In this document: one piece after another, positions 1 to 4,989 of the stretch | Numbering within the stretch: position 1 is the stretch's first letter | Layout of the letters: the number at the start of each line of letters is the position of its first letter | DNA from: Mesorhizobium sp. | GTDB taxonomy: Bacteria; Pseudomonadota; Alphaproteobacteria; Rhizobiales; Rhizobiaceae | NCBI GenBank assembly: GCA_030698645.1 | Contig: JAUYMV010000606.1 | Location: 1-5,331 of the forward strand | Reading direction: 5' to 3' | DNA: 5,331 bases | Position numbers and translations under genes: made by a program | The notes under the pieces: generated by a model | Databases searched by the model: none | Seen by the model: the letters and a program-made list of their open reading frames with translations, nothing else | What the model was told of the DNA's origin: nothing

Positions 1-412
1 GGTCCAACGGATCGGCAACCTGCACGAAGAGCGTGTCGATGATGGCGCTTTCGGTATAGATGCGCATATTGCCTGAATTCCAGAAGCCACGCGCAAGCGG
101 CGCATCGAACGGCGTCGACGGAGCGTCATGCGAGTGTATCAGGACGCGGCCGCTCGAGTCCCTGACCTGGTAGGTGAGGTATTCCTCGTGGTCGGCGACG
201 GCCGTCCGGTCGAGCATGCGGGGCTGGCTGGCGGCATCGCGCTGGTAGAGATCGTCGACGATCAGCGGCACCAGCCGCTGCGCGGTTTCCTGCAGGGCGC
301 TGTCGAAGACCTCGTCGAACTCGTCGTTCATCGCGACCATTCCGATGCCGGCGGCGACGATCCAAAAGACGACCACGGCGGCCGTCAAGGCGAGTATGAG
401 CCTGCGCGTCAT
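1..412 (-). CDS. Sensor histidine kinase, N-terminal part (QseC/TctE-like, truncated by window edge)
   Basis: This is the first 137 residues of an inner-membrane sensor kinase, open to the window edge. Its HisKA and ATPase domains would lie outside. The start ATG (412-410) overlaps the TGA of the response regulator as ATGA and has an AGAGG ribosome site (421-425) 8 nt upstream. Residues 5-28 form a hydrophobic signal-anchor helix after MTRR. The periplasmic part follows, with an acidic helix (DEFDEVFDSALQETAQRL, about 30-47) and a stretch YQVRDSSGRVLIHSHDAP (81-98). This pattern is typical of the 2CSK_N sensor region of QseC/TctE/PmrB-type kinases. The kinase should phosphorylate the cotranscribed regulator at 409-1086. 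The signal is unknown. The sensor segment has His75, His93 and His95 plus several acidic residues, so a metal or redox cue is possible but unproven. The identification as a kinase rests on this N-terminal pattern and on the partner gene. Confidence 0.88.
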   Translation of the reverse strand, partial: MTRRLILALTAAVVVFWIVAAGIGMVAMNDEFDEVFDSALQETAQRLVPLIVDDLYQRDAASQPRMLDRTAVADHEEYLTYQVRDSSGRVLIHSHDAPSTPFDAPLARGFWNSGNMRIYTESAIIDTLFVQVADPLD

Positions 413-1086
413 TTGGAACGCCTCTTTGGAGTATCGGCCAGCTGGTAGCCCAATCCCCGCAGAGTCACGATACGTTCGCGGCCAATCTTCTTGCGCAGCC
501 GGCTGAGATAGACTTCGACGGTGTTGCTCTCGACCTCCGACCCGAAGGCATAGAGGGCGTCCTCGATACTGTCCTTCGAGACGATGGCGCCGGGGCGCGC
601 GAGCAGCGCGTCGAGCACGGCCCACTCGCGGGCGGTCAGGACGATCTCCTGTCCCTCCAGATGAACACGTCGCGCGGCATGGTCAATTTCGAGGCCGGCC
701 ACGGTCAATACGGGATCCGGATTTCCATTGTAGCGGCGCGCCACGGCGGCGATGCGGGCGGCCAATTCGCCAAGATCGAACGGCTTGACCAGGTAGTCGT
801 CAGCGCCGCTGTTGAGGCCGGCGATGCGGTCGGAATACTGATCGCGTGCCGTGAGCACGATCACCGGTGTCGCATCGGATCGCTTGCGCAGCCGGCGAAG
901 AAAATCGAGGCCGTTTCCGTCAGGCAAATGGAGGTCGAGCAGGATCAGCGCGTAGTGCGCGACCGCGACGGATTCGTCGGCCTCGGAAATCCGGCGAGCC
1001 CAATCGACGGCATGGCCAAGCGCTGCGATATGATCCCGGACGGCTTCGCCGATCGCCCTGTCATCCTCGACCAGTAGAATTCGCAA
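409..1086 (-). CDS. OmpR/PhoB-family response regulator (QseB/PmrA-like)
   Basis: A DNA-binding response regulator of 225 residues, the normal length for the family. The receiver domain spans about 1-115 and has the acidic pocket (E7, D8, D9), the phosphoacceptor D51 in LILLDLHLPDG, T79 in VIVLTA and K101 in YLVKPF. A winged-helix domain follows at about 125-220, with VSKDSIEDALY and the recognition-helix stretch SNTVEVYLSRLRKKIG, then TLRGLGYQL. I start it at TTG 1086-1084. This codon begins directly at MRILLVEDD, and a perfect GGAGG (1093-1097) sits 6 nt upstream. The upstream in-frame ATG at 1170 would add 28 Arg/Pro-rich residues not seen in the family and would run through the divergent regulatory sites. 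The gene is the first of the operon with the kinase (4-bp overlap). Repeats at 1146-1162 and 1200-1216 suggest that it autoregulates and controls the divergent PepSY/cytochrome pair. The best subgroup guess is QseB/PmrA/TctD. Confidence 0.95.
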   Translation of the reverse strand: MRILLVEDDRAIGEAVRDHIAALGHAVDWARRISEADESVAVAHYALILLDLHLPDGNGLDFLRRLRKRSDATPVIVLTARDQYSDRIAGLNSGADDYLVKPFDLGELAARIAAVARRYNGNPDPVLTVAGLEIDHAARRVHLEGQEIVLTAREWAVLDALLARPGAIVSKDSIEDALYAFGSEVESNTVEVYLSRLRKKIGRERIVTLRGLGYQLADTPKRRSK

Positions 1087-1092
1087 ACGCCG

Positions 1093-1097
1093 CCTCC
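1093..1097 (-). promoter_or_regulatory. Ribosome binding site fixing the TTG start of the response regulator
   Basis: The minus strand reads GGAGG here, 6 nt before TTG at 1086. No comparably placed Shine-Dalgarno supports the upstream ATG. The site lies inside a 14-bp perfect palindrome (CGCCTCCGGAGGCG, 1091-1104). In RNA this palindrome could fold as a 5-bp stem with a CCGG loop and partly mask the site. Confidence 0.75.
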
Positions 1098-1129
1098 GGA
1101 GGCGCCCGGGGGGCGGGCGCGCGCGGGAG

Positions 1130-1135
1130 ACTATA
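1130..1135 (-). promoter_or_regulatory. Candidate -10 element for the response regulator/kinase operon
   Basis: The minus strand reads TATAGT, one mismatch from the sigma-70 consensus TATAAT. It lies 10 nt downstream of the proximal hexamer of the repeat pair at 1146-1162. In PhoB/OmpR-activated promoters the regulator box replaces the -35 element at about this distance. The match and the spacing are seen directly. Promoter activity is inferred. Confidence 0.5.
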
Positions 1136-1145
1136 GGCGAGAAAG

Positions 1146-1162
1146 CTGACACCGGCCTGACA
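1146..1162 (-). promoter_or_regulatory. Putative response-regulator binding site, left pair
   Basis: The plus strand reads CTGACA-N5-CTGACA, a perfect hexamer direct repeat with an 11-bp period. In the direction of the regulator operon it reads TGTCAG-N5-TGTCAG, followed 10 nt later by TATAGT. Direct hexamers on an 11-bp period are the standard layout for OmpR-family dimers, for example the PmrA box. The flanking 9-mer AAGCTGACA (1143-1151) recurs inverted at 1211-1219. Confidence 0.62.
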
Positions 1163-1199
1163 CAGGTCAAGATTCCGGCACCAGCACATTCCGGCGCCT

Positions 1200-1216
1200 C
1201 TTCAGGTTGCTGTCAG
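1200..1216 (+). promoter_or_regulatory. Putative response-regulator binding site, right pair
   Basis: The plus strand reads CTTCAG-N5-TGTCAG. This matches the left pair read in the opposite direction, with one base changed in the distal hexamer, and has the same 11-bp period. It lies 48 nt upstream of the PepSY start. No good -10 is seen. The nearest A-rich hexamer is TCAAAA at 1226-1231, a weak 3/6 match at the expected distance, so expression may depend strongly on the activator. Confidence 0.58.
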
Positions 1217-1236
1217 CTTGGCGGGTCAAAACGGCG

Positions 1237-1256
1237 CCATTGGAACAACCCAATGG
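1237..1256 (+). promoter_or_regulatory. Leader hairpin overlapping the PepSY ribosome binding site
   Basis: CCATTGG (1237-1243) and CCAATGG (1250-1256) are exact reverse complements separated by the loop AACAAC. The right arm covers the first two bases of the GGAG ribosome site (1255-1258) that serves ATG 1265, and also covers the in-frame ATG at 1253. Folding could lower translation of the PepSY gene. The inverted repeat is seen in the sequence. A regulatory role is inference. Confidence 0.45.
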
Positions 1257-1264
1257 AGAACGTC

Positions 1265-1549
1265 ATGAAGAAGATCATCCTTGCCGCCCTGCTCCTGAGC
1301 GCAGCTTCCACAGGCGCCGCATTCGCCGGCGAAAAATGCAACGTCCCCGTCGCCGAATGGCAGCCGCGCGAGGCCCTGCAGACCAAGCTCGAGGCCGATG
1401 GCTGGAAGGTCCGCTCGGTGAAGACCGAAGACGGCTGCTACGAAGCGAAAGCCATCGACGCCAAAGGCAACAGGATCGAGGCGAGCTTCAATCCGAAGAC
1501 GCTCGAACAGGTCGGCTCGAACGAGTCTGGCGAAAACGACGAGGGCTGA
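1265..1549 (+). CDS. Secreted PepSY-domain protein
   Basis: A small periplasmic protein of 94 residues. A clear Sec signal peptide (MKKIILAALLLSAASTGAAF plus A21) probably ends at AFA-G22, leaving about 73 mature residues. The rest is one PepSY fold. The segment 37-54 (ALQTKLEADGWKVRSVKT) is the helix and first strand, DGCYEAKAID (56-65) the second strand, and GNRIEASFNPKTLEQV (68-83) the final strands. This matches short PepSY_2-type proteins. Cys25 and Cys58 are its only cysteines and could form a disulfide or act in redox chemistry. I prefer ATG 1265 because GGAG (1255-1258) lies 6 nt upstream and the product begins exactly at the signal peptide. ATG 1253 would add MENV and lacks a site. 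The gene is 3 nt from the cytochrome b gene and divergent from the two-component genes. It probably serves the cytochrome as a periplasmic partner or modulator, but the exact role is unknown. Confidence 0.88.
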   Translation: MKKIILAALLLSAASTGAAFAGEKCNVPVAEWQPREALQTKLEADGWKVRSVKTEDGCYEAKAIDAKGNRIEASFNPKTLEQVGSNESGENDEG

Positions 1550-1552
1550 GCC

Positions 1553-2092
1553 ATGAGCGCCACCGTGAAGGTCTGGGATCCATTCATCCGCATTTTCCAC
1601 TGGAGCCTGGCGACCAGCTTCGCGGTGGCGTGGCTGACCGGCGACGAACTGATGAGCGTGCACGAATGGGCAGGCTATGCCGCCGGCGGACTGGTGGCGC
1701 TGCGCCTCGTCATGGGGATCGCGGGATCGCCCTATGCACGGTTTCGCCAGTTCATCCGCGGCCCACGCGAAACTGCCGTTTACGCGGCGGACATCGTTCG
1801 CCATCGAGAGGCTCGCTATCTCGGCCACAACCCCGTCGGCGCGCTGATGGTGATGGCGCTGCTCGGCGCCATGGCGGCGCTCGCGCTGACCGGCTGGATG
1901 CAGACCACGGATGCCTATTGGGGCGTCGACTGGGTCGAGGAAACGCACGAAGTGCTGGCCAATCTGCTGCTTGGCCTGGTGGTGCTGCACATCGGGGGCG
2001 TCCTGCTGGAGAGCTTCCGCCACCATGAAAACCTGGTGCGCGCGATGATCACCGGCCGCAAGCGGGCTCCAGCGCCCGGCGATGTCATCTAG
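1553..2092 (+). CDS. Cytochrome b561/b6-domain integral membrane protein (diheme)
   Basis: A membrane cytochrome of 179 residues, the usual size for the CybB/Ni,Fe-hydrogenase b-type group (PF01292-like). The start KVWDPFIRIFHWSL is a hallmark of the family. Four transmembrane helices are visible at about 12-30, 38-58, 95-115 and 134-153. His16 (helix 1), His37 (entry to helix 2), His132 (entry to helix 4) and His146 (helix 4) are the likely ligands of two b hemes. GHNPVGALMVMALL (91-104) and LTGW (112-115) also fit the family. It likely passes electrons between the quinone pool or a cytosolic donor and a periplasmic acceptor. The small PepSY gene 3 nt upstream is the obvious candidate partner and shares its transcript. 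GAGG (1541-1544) 8 nt before ATG 1553 is the ribosome site. A strong hairpin follows the stop. The substrate specificity is not readable. Confidence 0.92.
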   Translation: MSATVKVWDPFIRIFHWSLATSFAVAWLTGDELMSVHEWAGYAAGGLVALRLVMGIAGSPYARFRQFIRGPRETAVYAADIVRHREARYLGHNPVGALMVMALLGAMAALALTGWMQTTDAYWGVDWVEETHEVLANLLLGLVVLHIGGVLLESFRHHENLVRAMITGRKRAPAPGDVI

Positions 2093-2103
2093 CCGCATCA
2101 AAC

Positions 2104-2133
2104 AGCCGGCGGCGCGAGCGCGCCGCCGGCTTT
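2104..2133 (+). terminator. Rho-independent-type terminator after the PepSY/cytochrome b operon
   Basis: A perfect 12-bp stem pairs AGCCGGCGGCGC (2104-2115) with GCGCCGCCGGCT (2120-2131), with a GAGC loop and then TTT. It begins 11 nt after the cytochrome stop. The T tract is short, so termination may be partial. It separates this operon from the phosphatase gene at 2174. Confidence 0.75.
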
Positions 2134-2173
2134 CGCCCCATCAGACACAGGAAACACGGCACAAGGCAAAGCC

Positions 2174-2746
2174 ATGAAAACGTCTCGACGCTGGCGCGCG
2201 GTCGCCGCGCTCTTCTGCGGCTTCGCGGCCCTGGTGGCCGTGCACCAGATCAACGCCTGGTGGACCGGCAATTTCGGTACGGTCATCGCGGGCGCTCTGT
2301 ATCGCTCCGCGCAGCTGTCACCCTCGCAATTGCGTGCACGCGTGACCGAGCACGACATCAGGACCATCATCAATCTGCGCGGCGCGCCGCCCGGAGAAAG
2401 CTGGCACGATGCCGAGCGCGCCACGGCCGATTCGCTTGGAGTGAAGCTGATCGACTTCCCCATGTCGGCTCGGCAGGTCCTGACGCCGGAACGCGCGAAA
2501 GCGCTGCTGGCGTTGATGCGCACGGCCGAGCGGCCGATCCTGATCCATTGCAGGGGCGGAGCGGATCGAACCGGGTTGGCTTCGGTGATGTTCGTCAGCC
2601 AGATCGCCGGGTTGAACGAAGAAATCGCGGAGGAGCAGTTGACGCTCCGCTACGGACACATCGGCATCCCCTACCTTTCGGCAAGCTACGCGATGGACGA
2701 AAGCTGGGAGGCGCTGGAAACCGTGTTTGGGATCGGCGGTTCTTGA
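2174..2746 (+). CDS. Membrane-anchored dual-specificity/tyrosine-type protein phosphatase
   Basis: A Cys-based phosphatase of 190 residues. Residues 1-8 are basic (MKTSRRWR), and 9-24 form a hydrophobic helix that is either an anchor or an uncleaved signal. This implies that the catalytic part faces the periplasm or sits at the membrane. The signature HC-X5-R is intact in ILIHCRGGADRTG, with nucleophile Cys126, phosphate-binding Arg132 and Thr133. Upstream parts of the DSP fold include ALYRSAQLSP (41-50), IRTIINLRG (62-70) and LIDFPMSA (92-99). In the last of these, Asp94 may be the general acid. The length fits small bacterial DSP-PTPases. The protein or lipid substrate is unknown. AAGG (2163-2166) 7 nt before ATG 2174 supports the start. 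The gene follows a terminator, so it is probably its own unit. It is convergent with the GlxA-type regulator. Confidence 0.9.
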   Translation: MKTSRRWRAVAALFCGFAALVAVHQINAWWTGNFGTVIAGALYRSAQLSPSQLRARVTEHDIRTIINLRGAPPGESWHDAERATADSLGVKLIDFPMSARQVLTPERAKALLALMRTAERPILIHCRGGADRTGLASVMFVSQIAGLNEEIAEEQLTLRYGHIGIPYLSASYAMDESWEALETVFGIGGS

Positions 2747-2794
2747 CCGCTTGGTCTGATCCGGCCGTCGGGCTGCTCCCGCTCGGACAACAGC

Positions 2795-3754
2795 TCAGTA
2801 GGTCGTCCGCCGCTCCTCGCTCGGCGGGCGGCCAAATTGCAGACGGTAGCTCTGCGCGAAATAGGAGTGCGAGGTGAAGCCGGTGGCGATCGCCACGTCG
2901 AGGATCGGCATGTTGGTCTGGCGCAGCAGTTCGCGGGCGCGTTCGAGGCGCAGGCGCATGTAGTAGCGGCCGGGCGTCATGCTGAGGTGGCGCAGGAACA
3001 GGCGCTCGACCTGGCGCACCGAGAGTCCGGCCGACTTGGCGAGCTGGACGGCGGAAAACGGCTCGTCGAGATTGTCGGCCATCAGCTCGACGATCTTTCT
3101 CAGCTTCTCGGACTTGCCGGTCAGGTCGCGCTCGGGGCCGACGCGCTGGCGGTCGCCGGCGGAGCGGATGCGCTCGTGCTGGAACTGGTTGGCCACCTCG
3201 TTGGCAAGGCCCGGCCCGAAATCGCCGCGCACGATCTCCAGCATCAGATCGATCGACGTGGTGCCGCCGGCGCAGGTGTAGCGCTTCCTGTCGATCTCAA
3301 AGACGTTGCCGGTGACCTCGATGTCGGGAAAGCGTTCCTTGAAGCCGGCGCGGTTTTCCCAGTGGATGGTGCAGCGGTGGCCCTCGAGCTGGCCGGCCTC
3401 GGCGAGCAGATAGGAGCCGACCGACAGCGCGCCGAGCGCGGCACCCCGACGGCCGAGTGTGCGCAGCGCGGCGAGCACCTTGGACTTGCCGGGAAACTCG
3501 GTGGTCAGGCCGACCGAGACGAACAGGATGTCGACCGGCGGAAGGTCGGCGACGGCATAGTCGATCTTCAGCGGCAGGCCGTTCGATGCGCTGACCGCGT
3601 CGCCATCGGCCGAGACGGTCTTCCAGGAATAGAAATCGCGGCCAAGCATGCGGTTCGCCGAACGAAACGTGTCGATCGCGGCGGCCAGGGAAAACATGGA
3701 GAACTTGTCGACCAGCAGGAAAGCGAATTGCCGGCCGGATGAGGTGTCTGACAT
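2795..3754 (-). CDS. GlxA-family AraC-type transcriptional regulator (DJ-1/GATase1-like domain plus HTH)
   Basis: A transcription regulator of 319 residues, typical for the GlxA/GbdR/ArgR/CdhR group. The N-terminal DJ-1/PfpI-like ligand domain spans about 8-190, beginning FAFLLVDKFSMFSLAAAIDT. It contains the nucleophile-elbow region GALSVGSYLLAEAGQL (108-123), TIHWENRAGFKERFPDI (129-145) and RYTCAGGTTSIDLML (158-172). The C-terminal AraC domain has two helix-turn-helix units, AVQLAKSAGLSVRQVERLF (235-253) and ILDVAIATGFTSHSYFAQSY (284-303), and ends in the family motif FGRPPSE. The elbow carries Ser111 where catalytic relatives have Cys, so this is a sensing domain and not an enzyme. The wording around HWEN and CAGG resembles glycine-betaine/choline or arginine regulators, but the ligand is not established. 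No strong ribosome site is visible before ATG 3754. The next gene upstream on this strand is folD, 215 nt away across a repeat element. Confidence 0.93.
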   Translation of the reverse strand: MSDTSSGRQFAFLLVDKFSMFSLAAAIDTFRSANRMLGRDFYSWKTVSADGDAVSASNGLPLKIDYAVADLPPVDILFVSVGLTTEFPGKSKVLAALRTLGRRGAALGALSVGSYLLAEAGQLEGHRCTIHWENRAGFKERFPDIEVTGNVFEIDRKRYTCAGGTTSIDLMLEIVRGDFGPGLANEVANQFQHERIRSAGDRQRVGPERDLTGKSEKLRKIVELMADNLDEPFSAVQLAKSAGLSVRQVERLFLRHLSMTPGRYYMRLRLERARELLRQTNMPILDVAIATGFTSHSYFAQSYRLQFGRPPSEERRTTY

Positions 3755-3829
3755 GGAGTGGGTTCTACAGGATCGCGGTGATGGCGGGAAGCGGGGGGAG
3801 TGGCGGCGGCCTGCGGTGGCGACTTGCCT

Positions 3830-3850
3830 CCCTCCCCCATGTGGGGAGGG
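3830..3850. repeat. Left terminal hairpin of the intergenic palindromic element
   Basis: CCCTCCCC (3830-3837) pairs with GGGGAGGG (3843-3850) across CATGT. This is the outer end of the larger element and is nearly the same sequence as the hairpin at the other end. Confidence 0.7.
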
Positions 3851-3957
3851 TGCCGGCAGGCGAGTGGGGGTTCATTTGTCTCACATCTTTCCCGCTGGCT
3901 CGCTTCGCTCGCGACCCCCACCCGGCCCTGCGGGCCGACCTCCCCACAAGGGGGAGG
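3831..3957. repeat. MITE-like intergenic palindromic repeat, about 127 bp
   Basis: The two ends form imperfect terminal inverted repeats of about 42 bp. The left end (3831-3871) and the reverse complement of the right end (3914-3957) both begin with CCTCCCCC, continue with TGTGGGGAGG, contain a GC-rich middle, and finish with GTGGGGGT. The 42-nt core (3872-3913) includes GCTCGCTTCGCTCGC. The element has no coding capacity and lies between folD and the GlxA-type regulator. Short palindromes of this kind are common between genes in rhizobia (RIME/MITE-like elements). Naming the exact family needs a genome-wide search. Confidence 0.72.
3923..3937. repeat. Internal short hairpin in the palindromic element
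   Basis: CGGCCC (3923-3928) pairs with GGGCCG (3932-3937) across TGC. It sits inside the right terminal inverted repeat. The left repeat has the related but less perfect TGCCGGCAGGCG at 3851-3862. Confidence 0.55.
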
Positions 3958-3958
3958 T
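3938..3958 (-). terminator. Right terminal hairpin, possible transcript end for folD
   Basis: ACCTCCCC (3938-3945) pairs with GGGGAGGT (3951-3958) across ACAAG, starting 11 nt after the folD stop. It has no T tract on the minus strand. It is therefore not a classical intrinsic terminator, but it could stabilise the 3' end of the folD transcript or reduce read-through into the regulator gene. Confidence 0.4.
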
Positions 3959-3969
3959 AGAGCGTCGCG

Positions 3970-4869
3970 CTAGAACTTCGGCGCCGCCACTCCCGCGGCC
4001 CGGCAGGCCGAGACCAGCGTGTTGGCCATCAGCATGGCGATCGTCATCGGCCCGACGCCGCCCGGCACCGGCGTGATGGCGCCGGCGTGGAGGGACGCGG
4101 TGGCGAAGTCGACGTCGCCGACGAGGCGCGTCTTGCCCTCGCCCTTCTCGGGCGCGTCGATGCGGTTGATGCCGACGTCGACGACGGTGGCGCCGGGCTT
4201 GACCCAATCCCCCTTGATCATTTCGGGCCGGCCGACGGCGGCGACGAGGATATCGGCCGTGCGCGCGAGCGCGGCGATGTCCCTGGTGCGCGAATGGGCG
4301 ATGGTGACCGTGCAGTTGGCGGCGAGCAGCAGGTTGGCCATCGGCTTGCCGACGATGTTGGAGCGGCCGACGACGACGGCGGTGAGCCCCGAAAGGTCCT
4401 TGCCGCGCACGCGCTCGATGAGCAGCATGGAGCCGGCCGGCGTGCAGGGCACGAAGGCGGTCGCCGTCTCGCCGGTGCCGAGCTTGCCGACATTGACGAA
4501 ATGAAAGCCGTCGACATCCTTGTCGGGCGAAATCGACTGGATCACCGCGCCCGCGTCGATGTGGGCGGGCAGCGGGAGCTGGACCAGGATGCCGTGGATG
4601 GCGGGATCGACATTGAGGCCGGCGATCAGGGACAGCAGCACGTCCTGGGGGGTGTCGGCCGGCAAAGTGTGCTGCGCCGAATGAAAGCCGCACTCCTTGG
4701 CCTTCTTCGACTTGGACGAGACGTAGACCTGGCTGGCCGGATCCTCGCCGACGATGACGACCGCCAAGCCTGGCGTCACGCCGGTCTTGGCGACAAGCTC
4801 CGCCGTTGCCTGCTTGACGGTGGCGACCACCTCGTCGCCGATCTTTCTTCCGTCGATGATATCGGCCAT
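3970..4869 (-). CDS. folD: Bifunctional methylenetetrahydrofolate dehydrogenase/methenyltetrahydrofolate cyclohydrolase
   Basis: This cytosolic enzyme interconverts 5,10-methylene-THF and 10-formyl-THF using NADP, linking serine/glycine carbon to purine and formyl-Met synthesis. The protein is 299 residues, full length for FolD. The catalytic domain has [20 protein letters not shown] with Tyr49 and Lys53 (the cyclohydrolase lysine), VQLPLP with Gln98, and DKDVDGFH with Asp120. The Rossmann domain has [17 protein letters not shown] (166-182), AHSRTR (191-196) and VDVGIN (230-235). The C-terminal [10 protein letters not shown] (267-276) is intact. The start is ATG 4869, which begins [10 protein letters not shown] and has GGAGGAG (4876-4882) 6 nt upstream. 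An in-frame ATG at 4905 would add 12 Pro/Glu-rich residues and swallow that ribosome site. The nearest gene upstream on this strand ends 120 nt away, so folD may have its own promoter there. Nothing in it looks damaged. Confidence 0.98.
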   Translation of the reverse strand: MADIIDGRKIGDEVVATVKQATAELVAKTGVTPGLAVVIVGEDPASQVYVSSKSKKAKECGFHSAQHTLPADTPQDVLLSLIAGLNVDPAIHGILVQLPLPAHIDAGAVIQSISPDKDVDGFHFVNVGKLGTGETATAFVPCTPAGSMLLIERVRGKDLSGLTAVVVGRSNIVGKPMANLLLAANCTVTIAHSRTRDIAALARTADILVAAVGRPEMIKGDWVKPGATVVDVGINRIDAPEKGEGKTRLVGDVDFATASLHAGAITPVPGGVGPMTIAMLMANTLVSACRAAGVAAPKF

Positions 4870-4875
4870 GCGCGG

Positions 4876-4882
4876 CTCCTCC
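4876..4882 (-). promoter_or_regulatory. Ribosome binding site deciding the folD start
   Basis: The minus strand reads GGAGGAG, 6 nt before ATG 4869. Its strength and placement rule in favour of the 299-residue product over the longer reading from ATG 4905. Confidence 0.85.
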
Positions 4883-4989
4883 GGTTCTGGCGGAGGGAAT
4901 GACACGAAACCGCGCCGCGTCCAACAGGGCTTTGCGGCGTCGGATGACGCTTTTTCGAATGGCGGCGGCGGCGACCCGATTCGCCGATG

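Noticed and set aside
128..448. Plus-strand open frame of 106 codons near the left edge
   Set aside because: The minus frame of the same stretch encodes a kinase N-terminus with an anchor helix, a sensor pattern and ATGA coupling to the regulator. The plus frame has none of these.
1226..2101. Long minus-strand open frame (291 codons) opposite the PepSY and cytochrome b genes
   Set aside because: It is a GC-rich antisense shadow. The plus strand has clear signal peptide, PepSY and diheme cytochrome features, and the antisense product has no recognisable motif and crosses two genes.
2747..2794. Possible bidirectional terminator between the convergent phosphatase and regulator genes
   Set aside because: Only a 4-bp GACC/GGTC stem is visible and there is no T tract. 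The 48-nt gap holds nothing I can support.
2837..3742. Plus-strand open frame (301 codons) opposite the GlxA-type regulator
   Set aside because: It mirrors the complementary frame of a convincing regulator gene, has low-complexity Gly/Ala/Asp/Val-rich content, and has no supported start.
4087..4902. Plus-strand open frame (271 codons) opposite folD
   Set aside because: FolD on the minus strand is complete with all catalytic motifs. The antisense product is Asp/Gly/Arg-rich and without domain character.
4919..4924. Minus-strand TTGGAC as a -35 element for folD
   Set aside because: At 17 nt spacing the -10 position reads CATTCC, a poor match, so I do not call a promoter.
4937..4955. GCGTC-GGAT-GACGC followed by TTTTT on the plus strand, which looks like a small intrinsic terminator
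   Set aside because: The stem is only 5 bp, and no plus-strand gene ends nearby. On the minus strand, where the flanking genes lie, it has no T tract.
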